NCBI RefSeq assembly: GCF_018320785.1
Contig: NC_054867.1
Location: forward strand, 32,057,855-32,121,854
Direction of reading: 5' to 3'
Length of the DNA stretch: 64,000 bases
Source: Cheilinus undulatus
Taxonomy: Eukaryota; Chordata; Actinopteri; Labriformes; Labridae
The position numbers and the translations under genes were made by a program. The notes beneath the pieces were generated by a model. It did not search any database, was not told where the DNA came from, and was given only the letters and a program-made list of their open reading frames with translations. Shown piece after piece: positions 51,870 through 63,474 of this stretch (position 1 is the first letter of the stretch; the number at the start of each line of letters is the position of its first letter).

Positions 51870-54800
51870 ATGTCAGCTCCTGCTATCCGGATGTTTCGGC
51901 GTTTGGAGGGTCTTTTCTGTGTGTACAAACCCTCCGGTGTTCACTGGAAACTCGTCAGGGATGGCATCGAGACAAATGTTCTTAAAGGTGAGGTTAAAAA
52001 GATACTAACAACTTATTAAACACTTATTATTACAGCGCATACATGTCTGCTGGTCTACTTGACAGAAACGGAAAGCAATACATTGAATGTGCATGTCAGT
52101 TAAACAAGTAGCTATAAGCATTACCTTAAACGTTAAATTACAGTTAACGTAGTGTTTGATCTGTGTGACCTCTGTGTCTTCTTAAAGGTTTGAACAGCAC
52201 ACCATCAAAGCCACTTCCTCTGGAGGTCCGGTTCTCGATTCCTGCGAACTGTGAGACTGAAGTACCCCAAGGACTCACTCTGTCTGCAGCCTCTGTGCCA
52301 GTCCTGTCCAAGCACCACCTGGGTATGTGTGTCCACTTCACCAGTTTGGATATTTTATTGACCCTGAAGGAAATTTATACTTCACGGCATAGCTCAGTTT
52401 CTTAAATCACTGACTGGCAGGACAGACTTTTTCTGGATTGCTTCCAGAATTGACGGGTTATGTTTATGTGCACCTTTAGTGGACTCAGAGGGCGGCAGAG
52501 GCGGACGATCTTTTTCCCAGGGTGCCCTAATGTTGGAAAATCCCTGCAAAAGGCCCCTGTATGCCCCAGTGATCTATAAACTTGATAAATTGCTAGATTT
52601 GGTGCCCTCTATTTGGAGAAAAATTGACACATTGCCTCTCAAGGGCCCTCTAAGTGAACAAGTATGTCAAATTGCCACTCGAGTGCCTTCAAAGTGAATA
52701 AAATTTGACAAAGTGACCGCCTTGGTTAAAATTAGCTCATGCAAAAGCATTCTGGTATTGCCAGCAGTGTTTGCCAGGAAAGCCGCATTTAACAGCTTCT
52801 CACCCCCATCATAAGAAATTCATCCATGAAATGACGATTTACTGTTTAGAAATGCTGCTTGATTATGGCAAAAAACCTCATCACCATTAGCTTTTGTTAG
52901 TCCTCAATTTCAACGAAGAAGTAAGTGGCAGCAAATCTATTTTGGGCTGTATTTAAATGATTTTTTTTCTGCATGTTTCAGTGACTGGACCTGACTACCA
53001 GCACATCAAAGTTGGAGTGGGACATCGGCTGGACGTGTCCTCCTCTGGTGTTCTAAGTGGGATTTTCACTTGTGATCACAAAAGAGCACACTTTGTTTCA
53101 GACTCTGCTGTTTAATAATTTTCTTCACTTGTCATTTTTTTTACTTTAGTTCTTGCCCTTGGACATGGAAACAGGACCCTGGGTGATTTCTACAAAGCAC
53201 GAGTCACAAGAGTAATTACTGATTTCTGTTAGGTTTAAGTGAGATATTTATAAATGAAATGAAGACAAATACACAAATGTTTATTGTGTTTGTAGGATTA
53301 TACTCTGGAGGGGGTATTTGGGAGTGCAACAGATGATTTCTCTCACACAGGCCGTGTTGTGGAAAGGTCCACCTATGGTAGGAAAATTCAGGATTCTCCT
53401 ATACATGTTTGGTTTCATGAGATTTTTTTCCCCATGTTCCTTGCATTTAAAGCAGTGTCAAATCTAAAGACTCAATGCCAGTATTCCTTAAAAGCACTTT
53501 TGATACTTTTCATATTTAACAGATATTTTATATGTAAAAAAAACCCATTCAATATTCAATATTTATTTCAAAAATGTTAAAGAAAGAAAAAAGGAAAGCT
53601 ATTATAAAAATTCAGGAGGACAAATACGAAATAAAAAAAGGAAGAGATTGAAAAGGAACAATAACATTTAAAGAATGAGATTAAACATTCAAAAAAGAGC
53701 ATGAAGAAGTAAAAACATATTTAATCCCACCGCTTCTCCATAATTTACTACAGATCATTATTACACTTCAGTATTGAGATAAATTGATATAACTCTTAAC
53801 ATTATTCCAACACCATTACTACATATTGATATCATTTTTTCTTTATAAATTATTCACAACATATGGTATATTTCTCAAATAAAATATGCAATTATATTTA
53901 TGCACTTATGGAAAATCGTTTTTTTTCATATATTGATCTGTATCCAAAATGATGTTTCTTGTTACCAAAACATATATTTTTGTGTATCAGATATCTAAAT
54001 ATTTATCCAAATTTGTGAATTTATATGAAATGCAGCAATTCGTGATTTGTCATTCTACCATACCTGAGAACATTTTTATAAAAAAAAAAAAAAAGAAGTC
54101 ATAACTACTTAAACAACCAAAGGACATTCATTCACTCATTCAACCATTCATTCCACAATGTCTCCAAAATTGAAGCTGATATTCTCAGCTGAAGGAAACA
54201 AACAAATAATAATAATGGTTATAAAAGTGCAGGGGTAAGCGCTGTTGCCTCACAGCAAGAAGGTCCCTGGTTCGCTTCCCAGTCAGGGCCTTTCTGTGGG
54301 GAGTCTGCATGTCCTCCCCTTGCATACGTTGGTTCTCTCCGTGTACTCTAGCTTCCTCCCACCACCAAAAACATGCACTTAGGTTAATTGGTGGTTCTAA
54401 ATTGGCTGTAGGTGTGAATGTGAGTGTGCCTGGTTTTCTGTCTCTATATGTCAGCCCTGCAATTGACTGGCGACCAGTCAAGGGTGTACCCTGCCTTTGC
54501 CCAATGACAGCTGGGATAGGCTCCAGCACCCCTGTGACCCCCAACAGGATAAGCGGTATAGAAAAATGGATGGATGGATAAAGCAGGACCTGAAGGTCAA
54601 CAAAGAACAATACCACACAATAAATAAACTATAAATATCAGGTGAGAATCAGACACCTTCGTCCTTGTACCGTGTGAAAATCATCACCTTATACCGCTTT
54701 TCAAAAACTGGTTTATGTTTGGACATTCCCCCACATTCAAACTGTTCCATAGACTTACTCTTTTAATAGAAATACAAAAACTTTTCCTTGTTTTGCGTAC

Positions 54801-55999
54801 ACTCATGGTTTAGAAATGAGAGTTTCCTCTTTAGTTATAACCCACTTCCCTTTTAATTAATATATACTGGTATAAATTATTTTTAATTTGAATAGTGTTT
54901 GTGCTGTTTGAAATTCCATAAGTTCTGCAAATTTGGGTGATTTTTATTATGCCAATTTACCTTTTTTTGTGCATGCCGCAAAATACGTTCCTCCTACCAC
55001 AAAATATATTTGGCAGTACTGCTAGTAATGCTATTGCTGTTCTTACTTTTTTTTTTTTTTTAACTTAATTAATTGTACTGGTATTGCTAATATAAATTTA
55101 TTTAAGGCACTTCTCTTTGTTTTAACTCTTATCATTTGTTACAAACTTAAAGTTGGTCTTTTTATTAATAAATGTGCTTTTGTGTTACCTTTACTTTGTA
55201 CTGTAATGTTGGAGCAGTCTTACACCAGATCTGTCTTCTCTCGTCTTAGGCCACATCACGCAGGACAAGCTGGACAAAGTCTTGGCAATGCTGCAGGGAG
55301 CCAATCAGAAAGCCATGTTAATGTATGCTTTTTTTTTTAAAGACAACCCAGCTGACTAATGATGGTTTTATTGATCTTGGTGCCCTATTGAAAGAGTTAA
55401 TGTTGAAGTTTCAGGTGTAGTTGACTCTTTGTCCCTCCCATACAGGTACTCCAACATCGACATGCACTCACAGGAAGCTTATGAGCTGGCAGTGAAAGGT
55501 TTACTTGGTCCAGATGGAAAATCACAGCCTATTCTTACAGGCCTGCGTTGCATTCACTTTCAGCCACCCAACTTTACTTTAGGTAAATTTAACATGCAGT
55601 AAACCTCATCTTATAGTGTTAATAATGCAGTCTTTCAGGGTGCTCTCTGGATTTATTTGATCTTTGTCATGTGCTCTTACAGAAGTGCAGTGTCTAAACG
55701 AAACCCAGAAATACTTGCGCAAAGTTGTGCATGAGATAGGACTGGAGCTGCGCAGCACAGCGGTGTGTAAAGGAGTCAGACGGACCAGAGAAGGCCCCTT
55801 TACCCTGCAGGATGCCCTGCTCCGTCACCAGTGGACTCCTTCTGATGTCCAGAAGGCCATCGAACAATACCACTTGTCTAAAAAAAGACAAAGACAGTCT
55901 CGCTCACCTACCAAAGACTCGGCATCTGAGGATGCAACAACAGACAGTCAACAAAATGAAACGGGCAACAAGAACACAGCAGCAGGTCAGATTGTATGA
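51870..55999 (+). CDS. trub2: Mitochondrial mRNA pseudouridine synthase TRUB2
   Basis: TruB-family pseudouridine synthase. The mammalian protein acts in mitochondria on mRNAs and in a module with RPUSD3/4, FASTKD2 and others that supports 16S rRNA and the mitoribosome. Eight exons: 51870-51987, 52188-52322, 52982-53056, 53150-53211, 53296-53377, 55250-55322, 55446-55582 and 55683-55999. They join in phase to 999 nt, or 332 residues (human 331). Family marks are FCVYKPSGVHW, the catalytic block VGHRLDVSSSGVL with Asp102, DYTLEGVFGSATDDF, RSTYGHITQDKL, MYSNIDMHSQEAYELAVKGL and EVQCLNETQKYLRKVVHEIG. The tail is Lys/Arg/Ser-rich and differs from mammals, as usual. The donor of exon 3 (CTAA/GTGGGA) is weak, but the reading across it (VLILALGHG) is right. 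No breaks seen. Confidence 0.96.
52593..52720. repeat. Three degenerate tandem units of about 42 bp
   Basis: Three successive units share a GCCCTCTAAGTGAA-like block followed by a TTGACA(A/C)A(T/G)TG-like block. Starts are near 52597, 52640 and 52680. They lie in intron 2 of trub2 within a repeat-like stretch (about 52480-52740). Non-coding. Confidence 0.5.
54222..54582 (+). mobile_element. tRNA-derived SINE with LINE-type tail
   Basis: The head, GGGGTAAGCGCTGTTGCCTC, and the B-box-like GGTTCGCTTCCCAG look tRNA-derived. The body (CCTCCCACCACCAAAAACAT, GGTTAATTGGTGG, GACTGGCGACCAGTC) and the tail (AGGATAAGCGGTATAGAAAA, then TGGATGGATGGA) match a very common fish SINE. It lies in trub2 intron 5, in the sense direction. 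The minus-strand open frame through it is antisense noise. Confidence 0.8.
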
Positions 56000-56369
56000 C
56001 TTACTGCTGTCTGGTGGATTAAAGAAACAACAGTTCTGCCGTGACTTTGAGCGCAATCATTGTATCAGCTGGACATATGCATCAGAGACCCTGCCTCCTC
56101 ACAGAAGAAGTGTTGAATTTATATTATTATTCTTATGTATACTTTAATTCTCCTTTCTTAGAAGATGGTTGTTGTAACTTGTACATGTTCTAATTTTGTT
56201 TGATGATAGGTGGGTCTTAACAGGTTCCATAGATCTGAACAAATATTGTTCTCTCATTTCACAAATTGATCCTATTTCTGCATCTACTGAAAATGATAAA
56301 AAATTATGGCACAGTGGTTGGGGTCTTCTGAGGAGGCTTTTGTAATCAAGTGAAGTTACATCCACAGCA
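56000..56369 (+). other. trub2 3' UTR
   Basis: No canonical AATAAA was found close to the stop. An ATTAAA at about 56022 is a weaker candidate signal. No other feature. Confidence 0.35.
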
Positions 56370-56790
56370 CATCAGCCTTGCAGTCACAGCTGATCAATGG
56401 AGTCCGCTGCCAAGATGAACTGCTCTACAACTTCCATGCTCTCACCATTCACAGGCACACATTTGTTGGCAACATCTGAGGCATCCCCACATGCCTGGAT
56501 CTGTTTATTTGGCCCAGGAGATGCGCATTCCTTTTTCAGCCTCCTCACTCAGAAAGTTAAGAGTCCCCACAAGAGCATGTAGTGTCCACAAAGATCACAG
56601 CAAATTCCAGATCATTGATCCGGACATCTCCACATGGCATTTCCTAGTTTTGCTTCATTTACCTGGCCTATTATCCAGTCCATACAGGTACTGAAGAGCG
56701 TAGGGGCCAAGATGCACCCCTGCCTCACCCCAGAATCAACTGGGAAAAAGTCAGAGGTGGAGCCGCCACACTTCACAGCACTCTCTGAAA
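56370..56790 (-). mobile_element. LINE reverse-transcriptase fragment
   Basis: On the minus strand it reads DSGVRQGC with LAPTLFSTCMDWIIGQV, the region before the reverse-transcriptase active site of a common fish non-LTR element. Decayed downstream sequence follows. Frames are broken, and neither end of the element is present. Confidence 0.7.
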
Positions 56791-56799
56791 CACAGTTGG

Positions 56800-58644
56800 C
56801 CCCCTGAAAACAGTTTCACAGCCCATTTTATGGGTCCCTGGTTGAGAACCAAGGGTTTAGACTGATTTGATGTCAAGTTAAACCTCAAAGTATTAAATCT
56901 CATCCTTGCAGGGGTTTAGTCTCATGATTCATGTTTAATGTCATGCAAATATGAGTCACCTCGACCAGCTCACCCGCTCAAAGATCCTCTGTGATGCAGA
57001 AGAAAGAGAGGAGATACAAGGTGTAAAGAAAAAACAAATATATATGCCATTGGTTTTTGTAACATTTTTTACAGGTCTCTATTTTCCCCAAAGTAACTGT
57101 ATGACACCTGAATAATTTCTGATTTACTCTGCTCGTCTGTGGAAATCTTTGTCTAAGGTAAAAGTAAAGGCTTAAGTCGCCCGAGTAGAAATCAATCACC
57201 TTGAACTTGTTGGTCAAATGCTCTCTTTATTCCCTGGTTTTAGCATCAAATCATTAAATGCGAAACAATTTGAAAGGAATCTAAAATAATCCCTTCCTGT
57301 TTTTATCTGTTGTTTGTGACACAAACATGTTCCAGCCTGACACTGAGCTATCATTCAGTCTGAGCTATAATTGCCCCAGTTGAAGCCTAAATCTAGTTGG
57401 TGAAGTCAGAGCGGATCACTTATATCAGATTTGGTGCCCCTGTCTGTTGCCCCTGATGATGCCAGAAGGTGCTACCTCAGCATTTCTGTTTCCCACAAAC
57501 AGGGTCCTCTGGGATGTGATGAGGTTGCTGCAGTGGCGCCGTTGTTGTCATGCTCTTCATACCAGTGAAGGACTTGTTGTTCCAGTGGGAACACTGCTGT
57601 CTTTGTCAGCATGAAGACAACTCTACTTCCACAAGGACACAAATTAACTACGTGAGCTGGCAGTCATTGTTCAGCAGGTTTATTAAGCTGGAAACAGGAT
57701 ATAAAACATTTAGCAACACAGGTCATAAAGAAAAAAAGAAAACTGATTAAATAATTAGGTTAATCTGTACTGGTACTTAACGCTTGACCATTATTTTGCT
57801 AGCGCTTTCTCTTTAAGAGCTTTAACTTAATTTATGGTTATTTTTTCAGTCTTGCAGCTGTTAGGCAAATGAGAACAGTATGTGTTACAAACATTTATAA
57901 CAGATGAGGGACATAAAACATAATTATCTACTTAAAAATGGCAGAACTTTGTGTAATAAACAGCTAAAGTCATAAAATGTTGCTGTTTTCATCAGGGATA
58001 TTGCACAAGCAGGACATAAAAAATTAGATTAAGTCCAAAAAATACATTTAATTGTTTTGAATCTTAGATTTTATTACATCCTTGATAATTTTATGTTGTT
58101 TACACTTCAGAATGTAGCAGGAATAAAAATAAAACACTTGGTATATGAAAATACAAAGAGTCTTTACTAAAAAAGACTCTTTATTTAAGCTGTTTACTTT
58201 TTCAACCATATCTGAGAAACTTTTCTGAACTAAGATATCTCTGGGGGAGATTCATTAGTAAATTAATTCTCCTATACCAGGAACAAGAACCAAAAATACT
58301 GATTTAATGGGTTTGTTTCTCAGAGAAGAGACAGGTATGATACGCTAGAAAAAAAGCTGAATATTCAAACAAAAGCATTTAAAATAACATGCATAATTTA
58401 AGAAGCATTGCCTTAAATAATTCCATCTGTTCACTGCAGCCTTGAAAGTAATTATGCAGCAACTTTACAGTATCATTAAATATTTATTAGAGATTTTTTT
58501 GCTTATGTACATTGACAAAATAGGTGTATGCCTATTGTATTGTATGCCAGTGTCCAATCCACTTAACTTATAAAGCCTGCTTTAAAACAGACATTTACCA
58601 AATTGCTGCACAGTGACTAGAACACAGATGCAGAGCATTTATTA
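56800..58644. other. Intergenic spacer, nothing assigned
   Basis: AT-rich DNA without any exon, RNA gene or repeat boundary that I can support. Confidence 0.5.
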
Positions 58645-59219
58645 GGTATTCTCACCCTCTTCACTTTTGTTATGTTGCAGCCTGATGCTATAGTCGATCA
58701 AATTCATTTTTATACTCATTGATCTACACTCAGTACACCACAATGACAAAGTGAAAACAGATTTTAAAAATGTTTGCAAATTTAGAATAGAAAACTGAAT
58801 ACCACATTGACATGAGTTTTCAAACCTTTGCAAAAACACTTGAAATTTAGGTCAGGTTTCTCCCATTTCTCTAAATCTTTGCTGAGATGTTTCTACACCT
58901 TGATTGGAATTCACCTGTGGTTAATTAAATGATTAGACATGATTTAGAAAGGCATACACCTCTATAGAAGGCCTCACAGCTATGCATATCAGAGCAAAAA
59001 CCAAGCCATGAGGTCAAAGGAACTGCCTGCAGACTTTAGGGACAGGATTGTTGAAGGCACGGATCTTGGGAAGGCTACAAAAAATCCTGCTTTAATGAAG
59101 GTTCCCAAGAGTGCAGTGACCTTCATAATTTTCAAATGGAAGAAGTCTGGCTCAACCAAGACTCTTCTAAGAGCTGGTCACCTGAGCAATCTGGGGAGAG
59201 GGGGCCTCAGTAAGCTTTG
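58645..59219 (+). mobile_element. Tc1 fragment with transposase N-terminus
   Basis: The left part has the fish Tc1 words TTGTTATGTTGCAGCCTGAT and ACAATGACAAAGTGAAAACA. The transposase begins at 59008 (MRSKELPADFRDRIVE, then VPKSAVTFIIFKWKKSGSTK), the DNA-binding half, and is lost after about 70 residues. The right part of the element is absent and an inverted segment follows at 59218. Confidence 0.8.
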
Positions 59220-59275
59220 ATATGCATTGTCAGCTGTGAGGCCTTATATAGAGAGGTGTGTGCCTTTCTAAATAA
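58941..59275. repeat. Foldback pair around the Tc1 fragment
   Basis: The left arm at about 58941-58993 and the right arm at about 59218-59275 are inverted copies: TTTAGAAAGGCATACACCTC and GAAGGCCTCACAGCT on the left, with the complement of the same blocks on the right, differing at a few sites. The arms enclose the transposase start. This could come from a template switch or a second, inverted Tc1 piece. Confidence 0.65.
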
Positions 59276-59284
59276 TTTTCTAAT

Positions 59285-59960
59285 GAGTTTATTTTTACAC
59301 AGGCGGACTCTTTTAGGAGGTAGTTTATTCCATAGTTTAAGAGGCACCACAGAAAATAATTCATCATCTCAGGTTTTTGATCTAATCTTAAGGAAGATGA
59401 GAGGAAGCTGATCAGCAGACCACAGAGACCACAAGAAGTCTACTTGGTGCTGATCAATTTAAAGATGTAAAAATGATAAAGTTAAAATTGAGTCTAAAAA
59501 ACTGGGGGAAAATGGAGGGAGGTCAGGGTGGAGGCGATATGTTTATTTTATCACATACCTGTTAAAAATAGAGCAGCTACATTTTGGACAAACTGTAAGC
59601 ATGCAAGGGAGAGCTGATTAACTCCAATATAAAGTGCACTAAAGTAGTCTAAATGAGTATATATAAAAGCACAAATCCCTCACTCAGATTCTTGCAGAGA
59701 TAAAACCAATTTGATACTGCATAAAAGCCTCAGACGATAAAAACTGGATTTAACAACAGAATGTATCCACCATAAAATCACTGTCAATCTTTATTAGTAA
59801 GTGAGGGTTTAAAGAAAGTTAGCAAGGGTCCAGGTCAAGTTCTTCAGACAGTCCAGCAGACGTTTTATAGAACTGTCATCATTTCGTCTTAAAGGCAGGT
59901 ATATTTGTGTGTCATCTGCATAAAGATGGTATGACATACCATGCATTTAGAAAACATTCT
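59285..59960 (+). repeat. Degenerate common teleost repeat
   Basis: Words such as GTTTATTCCATAGTTTAAGA, GAGGAAGCTGATCAGCAGAC, CTGTTAAAAATAGAGCAGCT, GCTGATTAACTCCAATATAA and GTGTCATCTGCATAAAGATG occur in the same order as in a long dispersed sequence I know from many fish genomes. It is decayed, and I cannot name its class with certainty. Confidence 0.5.
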
Positions 59961-60090
59961 TTCAGTCTTTTTTCAGACTTTCTCAGTTGTGTAAATGAAT
60001 AACCTTATTGATAGATAAAAGCAAACAAAAGTGTTTTAAGTAGCTGTCATAGTTGTGATGTACAAACTTTTTGAAAGTCAGTCCAGCTGC

Positions 60091-62195
60091 TCAGCAACAT
60101 CTTGATGATTTCTTCTTTTGTGGCTCTTTCAACAACACGGTGGTTTCCTCTCTTGTGTCAGCTTTTTGACTCAACATCCTGGCAACAACATAACAAAAAC
60201 ACTGTATTATGATCAGTTTGAGCAACATCAGAACACATGGATCATTAAAGGGCATTCTAAAGATCACGATGTAGTCATGACAATGAGAAAAATAAAATGT
60301 GTCACCTGGCCACACTTTCCAAAGACTGAATCACATTTTCTCCTGTGGCAGCGCTGCACTCCATGAAGTAAAAGTTGTGCTCCTGTGGAGTAAATCTGCC
60401 GCCTTTAGTGATTGTTCTGTGATCATTTTAAATTTTGATTGGCAAAGATTGGCTTCATATGCTGTATTGCTGTACCTTAGCAAGAGTTTCTCCCTCCTGA
60501 AATGTGACCTGACGATCAGTGAGGTCGCTTTTATTCCCAAGGAGTAAAACAGTAACATCCTCTGCAGCCCCGTCCTGTAAAATAAATCTGAGTGTGAAAT
60601 GATGGTATGTGCTGATATAGAAGACATAAGTTTGTAAGATAAGAACCTATTTTCAAGGAAAACATGGTTTATCCTTGATCTCAGCCACAAATATGGCAGT
60701 ACCCAAAATCCTTGAGTTTCACAGTGACATCTCTGATTGGTGTGACCTGCTGTGACCAACATTTGGAAAGGGCAGAACTTTTCAAAATATTCTTGGAAGG
60801 GTGTTTTGAAGAACGTTCTGTCACATTCATAATGGGCCAATCAGAGCAACGAGACAAAATTAAGTTGTACGCTTGCAGTTCACCTGAGCTGACAGGACAC
60901 TGCTGCCGTAGTCTGTGAATAGTGGAGCTTCTGGCTGAACAAAACTGATGCCAAGGTTGGTCAGGAGACGTGCAAAACATCTTCTTTGCCAAAACAAGCT
61001 TTCTGTGTGGCTCTTCACTCTTGTTTTAAAAAGAAATGTGGTCTTATTCTGATTAATTTGCCGCTCACTACAGTTTAAGCCTAGCTATTTGCTACCTTAG
61101 CATAACAATTGCAAACTCATGCCAAAGCAGGCTGGGAGAGGGGTGAAAACATCTTTTCTGTCATTAAATGCTTTAAGTGCCACTACCACTGTGGCTACAT
61201 CCGAGCTAATCAAAACAATAACAGCCACTATATCTACCCACTTACACAACAACTAGCTCCCTGTCCCTGTAACTGTCACAAACTCATGCTGAAGCAGGTT
61301 GGCCGAAGAGCCATAACCTCTTTTGCAATCATGAAATGGTTGTAGTTTTTTTTTTACTCTATTTCATACAGAATGATGGTCCAGTTCTGGTAAAACTGAG
61401 GCTGTATTAGAGCTACATACTACTAATCACCACACAGGAGGCAGCCATAACAAACAACTTAACCCTGCCAGTAGCTACCGCCTTGTTCTCCTCAAATGTC
61501 TGAACTGTGTTCAGGTTAGTCCAAACATTGTAGATTGGAGCTTTTCCAGATGGATCTGCCTGATGATAGACATGCATGATGATGGGCAAATCTATCAGCT
61601 TGCAAGATTATTGCCCCTTTGCCTTTAAATCCATTTTCAAATGCCTGTTTTGCCAAATCAAGTGTTTTATCATCACAACCATTTGGAGAGCTTGAAAAAT
61701 GTACTTAAGGATTTTAAGAAAAGTCAATGGTGGATTTAAAGGTGGGATTAAATCTGGAACCTGAGCTGCCAAAAAAGTAGAACAGCACTGTTGAGCTCAA
61801 TAACCAGAGTCAAATAATTTGTATGGGATTAATTGTACATCATTCGTTTTGCTTACTGACATTTCTTCTGTGTGATGCATTAATGAAGTTATAACACCAT
61901 TACAACACTGCATCATTATTTAGTATGCACTGGCACATATACAAAAATACCATGATAACCCAGCCCTCATCACTGAAAGGCACATAAATAAATACACATT
62001 TGAATATTACGTCTGGCATTATCAACTGCTAAAAGACTCACCTGATATTGTAACATTATTATTATTTTATTGTGTCCTACCTGAATACAGCTGGCCCAGT
62101 AGCTGACTGCAGAAAAACTGTGAGAGGAAGTGATGTCATACATAAGGAGAAAGGCCTGGGCTCTGTGGAAAATTTGTCTTGTGATGCTTTGAAAC
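60091..62195 (-). CDS. Rab-family GTPase, C-terminal exons (RAB44/CRACR2A-like)
   Basis: Four exons: 62195-62081, 60574-60476, 60382-60306 and 60178-60091. They join in phase and encode the second half of a Rab-type GTPase domain. Visible parts: RFQSIT just after the G3 switch II region, FLLMYDITSSHSF, the G4 motif NKSD in LLLGNKSDL, the G5 motif ECSAATG, and a C-terminal KKKSSRCC suited to double geranylgeranylation and membrane targeting. The wording of the YDITS, SYWASCIQ and ECSAATG parts is closest by memory to the large Rab GTPases RAB44 and CRACR2A, which carry N-terminal EF-hands and coiled coils. Exons for G1, WDTAG and any EF-hands were not found up to 64000 and must lie further right. 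The exact member is uncertain. Confidence 0.85.
60745..61625 (+). repeat. Dispersed repeat family R, copy 4, with about three internal subunits
   Basis: It contains GAACGTTCTGTCACATTCAT, CCAATCAGAGCAACGAGACA and three diverged central units starting near 60955, 61115 and 61280. It ends with CAGATGGATCTGCCTGATGA and ATCAGCTTGCAAGATTA. The layout matches copy 2 at 25.1-26.0 kb. It lies in an intron of the Rab gene. Confidence 0.6.
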
Positions 62196-63474
62196 CTTCA
62201 AGGATCAAAAAAAAAGAATGTGTATAAAGACAGGAGAAACCAGAAACTCTACAAAACTCACAGAAAAGTACTAATTTTCTCTCAGCCATTCAGAGGTTGA
62301 CAGAACAGTTGGCATTGTAGTCAGTGAGAAACAATGGGCTGTGACTGAACTGCCCAAAGGCTGAATGTGTGCTGCCATGACTGTCTAATGATACTGGTTG
62401 GTTGAGTTTGCAGAGAGTTCCCTGAAGCTTTTCCGAGAAACAAATTTGGAACATCTTCTTAATCACTATTGCACAACAGCTTTTACAATGAAATCTTTGT
62501 TACATGACATGTAATTATTCATATTTTTAAAACACAAAGTCCCTTAATTCAGGTTTGGGGATTTTGGACTCAATCTTGCTGATCTATCTCATCTACAGTG
62601 AATCTCTGAACAGCACAGATAACCCTTTGCCCACATGTTATTGTTTAATATAAATTTAGACAGCATGCTAAACATAGGTACCTGTTATGTCCTACTCTGT
62701 TTCAACTAAAATCTCTCGTCTTAATTTCAGAGGGCAAAGCATCTCTGAGATGAGCCAAACCAGTTCTGAAACTGGTCTGAAGGACACTTTGCATCACTTT
62801 AAATGTGCTTTGAGTGCATGCATTGAGTTTGTTCCAGAAAGCTGCTGCGGGTGACTTACATTTACATAATCCATGACAGGTGACAATTGAAAGTGCACAG
62901 AGGATGTAACTCATGTAAACACTGACGTGTTCTCATCTGAAGTCTTGGCTGAAAGTAAAGGTGTACACACAGCTAAGGAGCTGGGAGGCTGCCTTCAAAT
63001 AATGTGAATAGAGTGCAAATATGATGGTGGAAAAAGTTAAACGAGAGAAAGCACATCTACATAAATAGAAAAGTGTCGCTTGTGGGAAATATAGTCCACT
63101 CTGCACATTTAGACCTTATAAACCACAAATAACATCCTGTAAATGTAGCAATGATGCCTCTCTCTACAGCCTTCTCTCCTTCGCCTCCCCGGTACATACT
63201 GGGGGAGAGAGCTGTATACTGTATGAGTCTGATTTCAGGCACATTAAAACAAATATTTCCATACTGAGATGGCTTGTTTGTGAGTTTAAATGCCACCGTA
63301 GTAATCCTCACAGGCATGAGAGTGAACCATGAGTTTATAAAACCATCCTGAACAACACAAATCATCAAAAAGATATCCAACTCATGAGTAACAAGGCCCA
63401 TGGAAATAGAAAATACAGCTTTTACCCATCTTAAGCCCAATGTTCCTACATGTTTATTATTGGGGCAGGACGTA
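62196..63474. other. Upstream intron of the Rab gene, nothing assigned
   Basis: I searched the minus strand for the missing G1 (GDSxVGKT) and WDTAG exons and did not find them. The 146-codon minus-strand frame at 63057-63497 has no family resemblance and no suitable splice context. Confidence 0.45.

Noticed and set aside
54185-54616. Open frame of 143 codons on the minus strand in trub2 intron 5
   Set aside because: It is the antisense strand of a common tRNA-derived SINE.
60331-60840. Open frame of 169 codons on the minus strand across Rab exons
   Set aside because: It reads the Rab exons in the wrong frame and runs through introns. The true frame is fixed by the NKSD and ECSAATG motifs.
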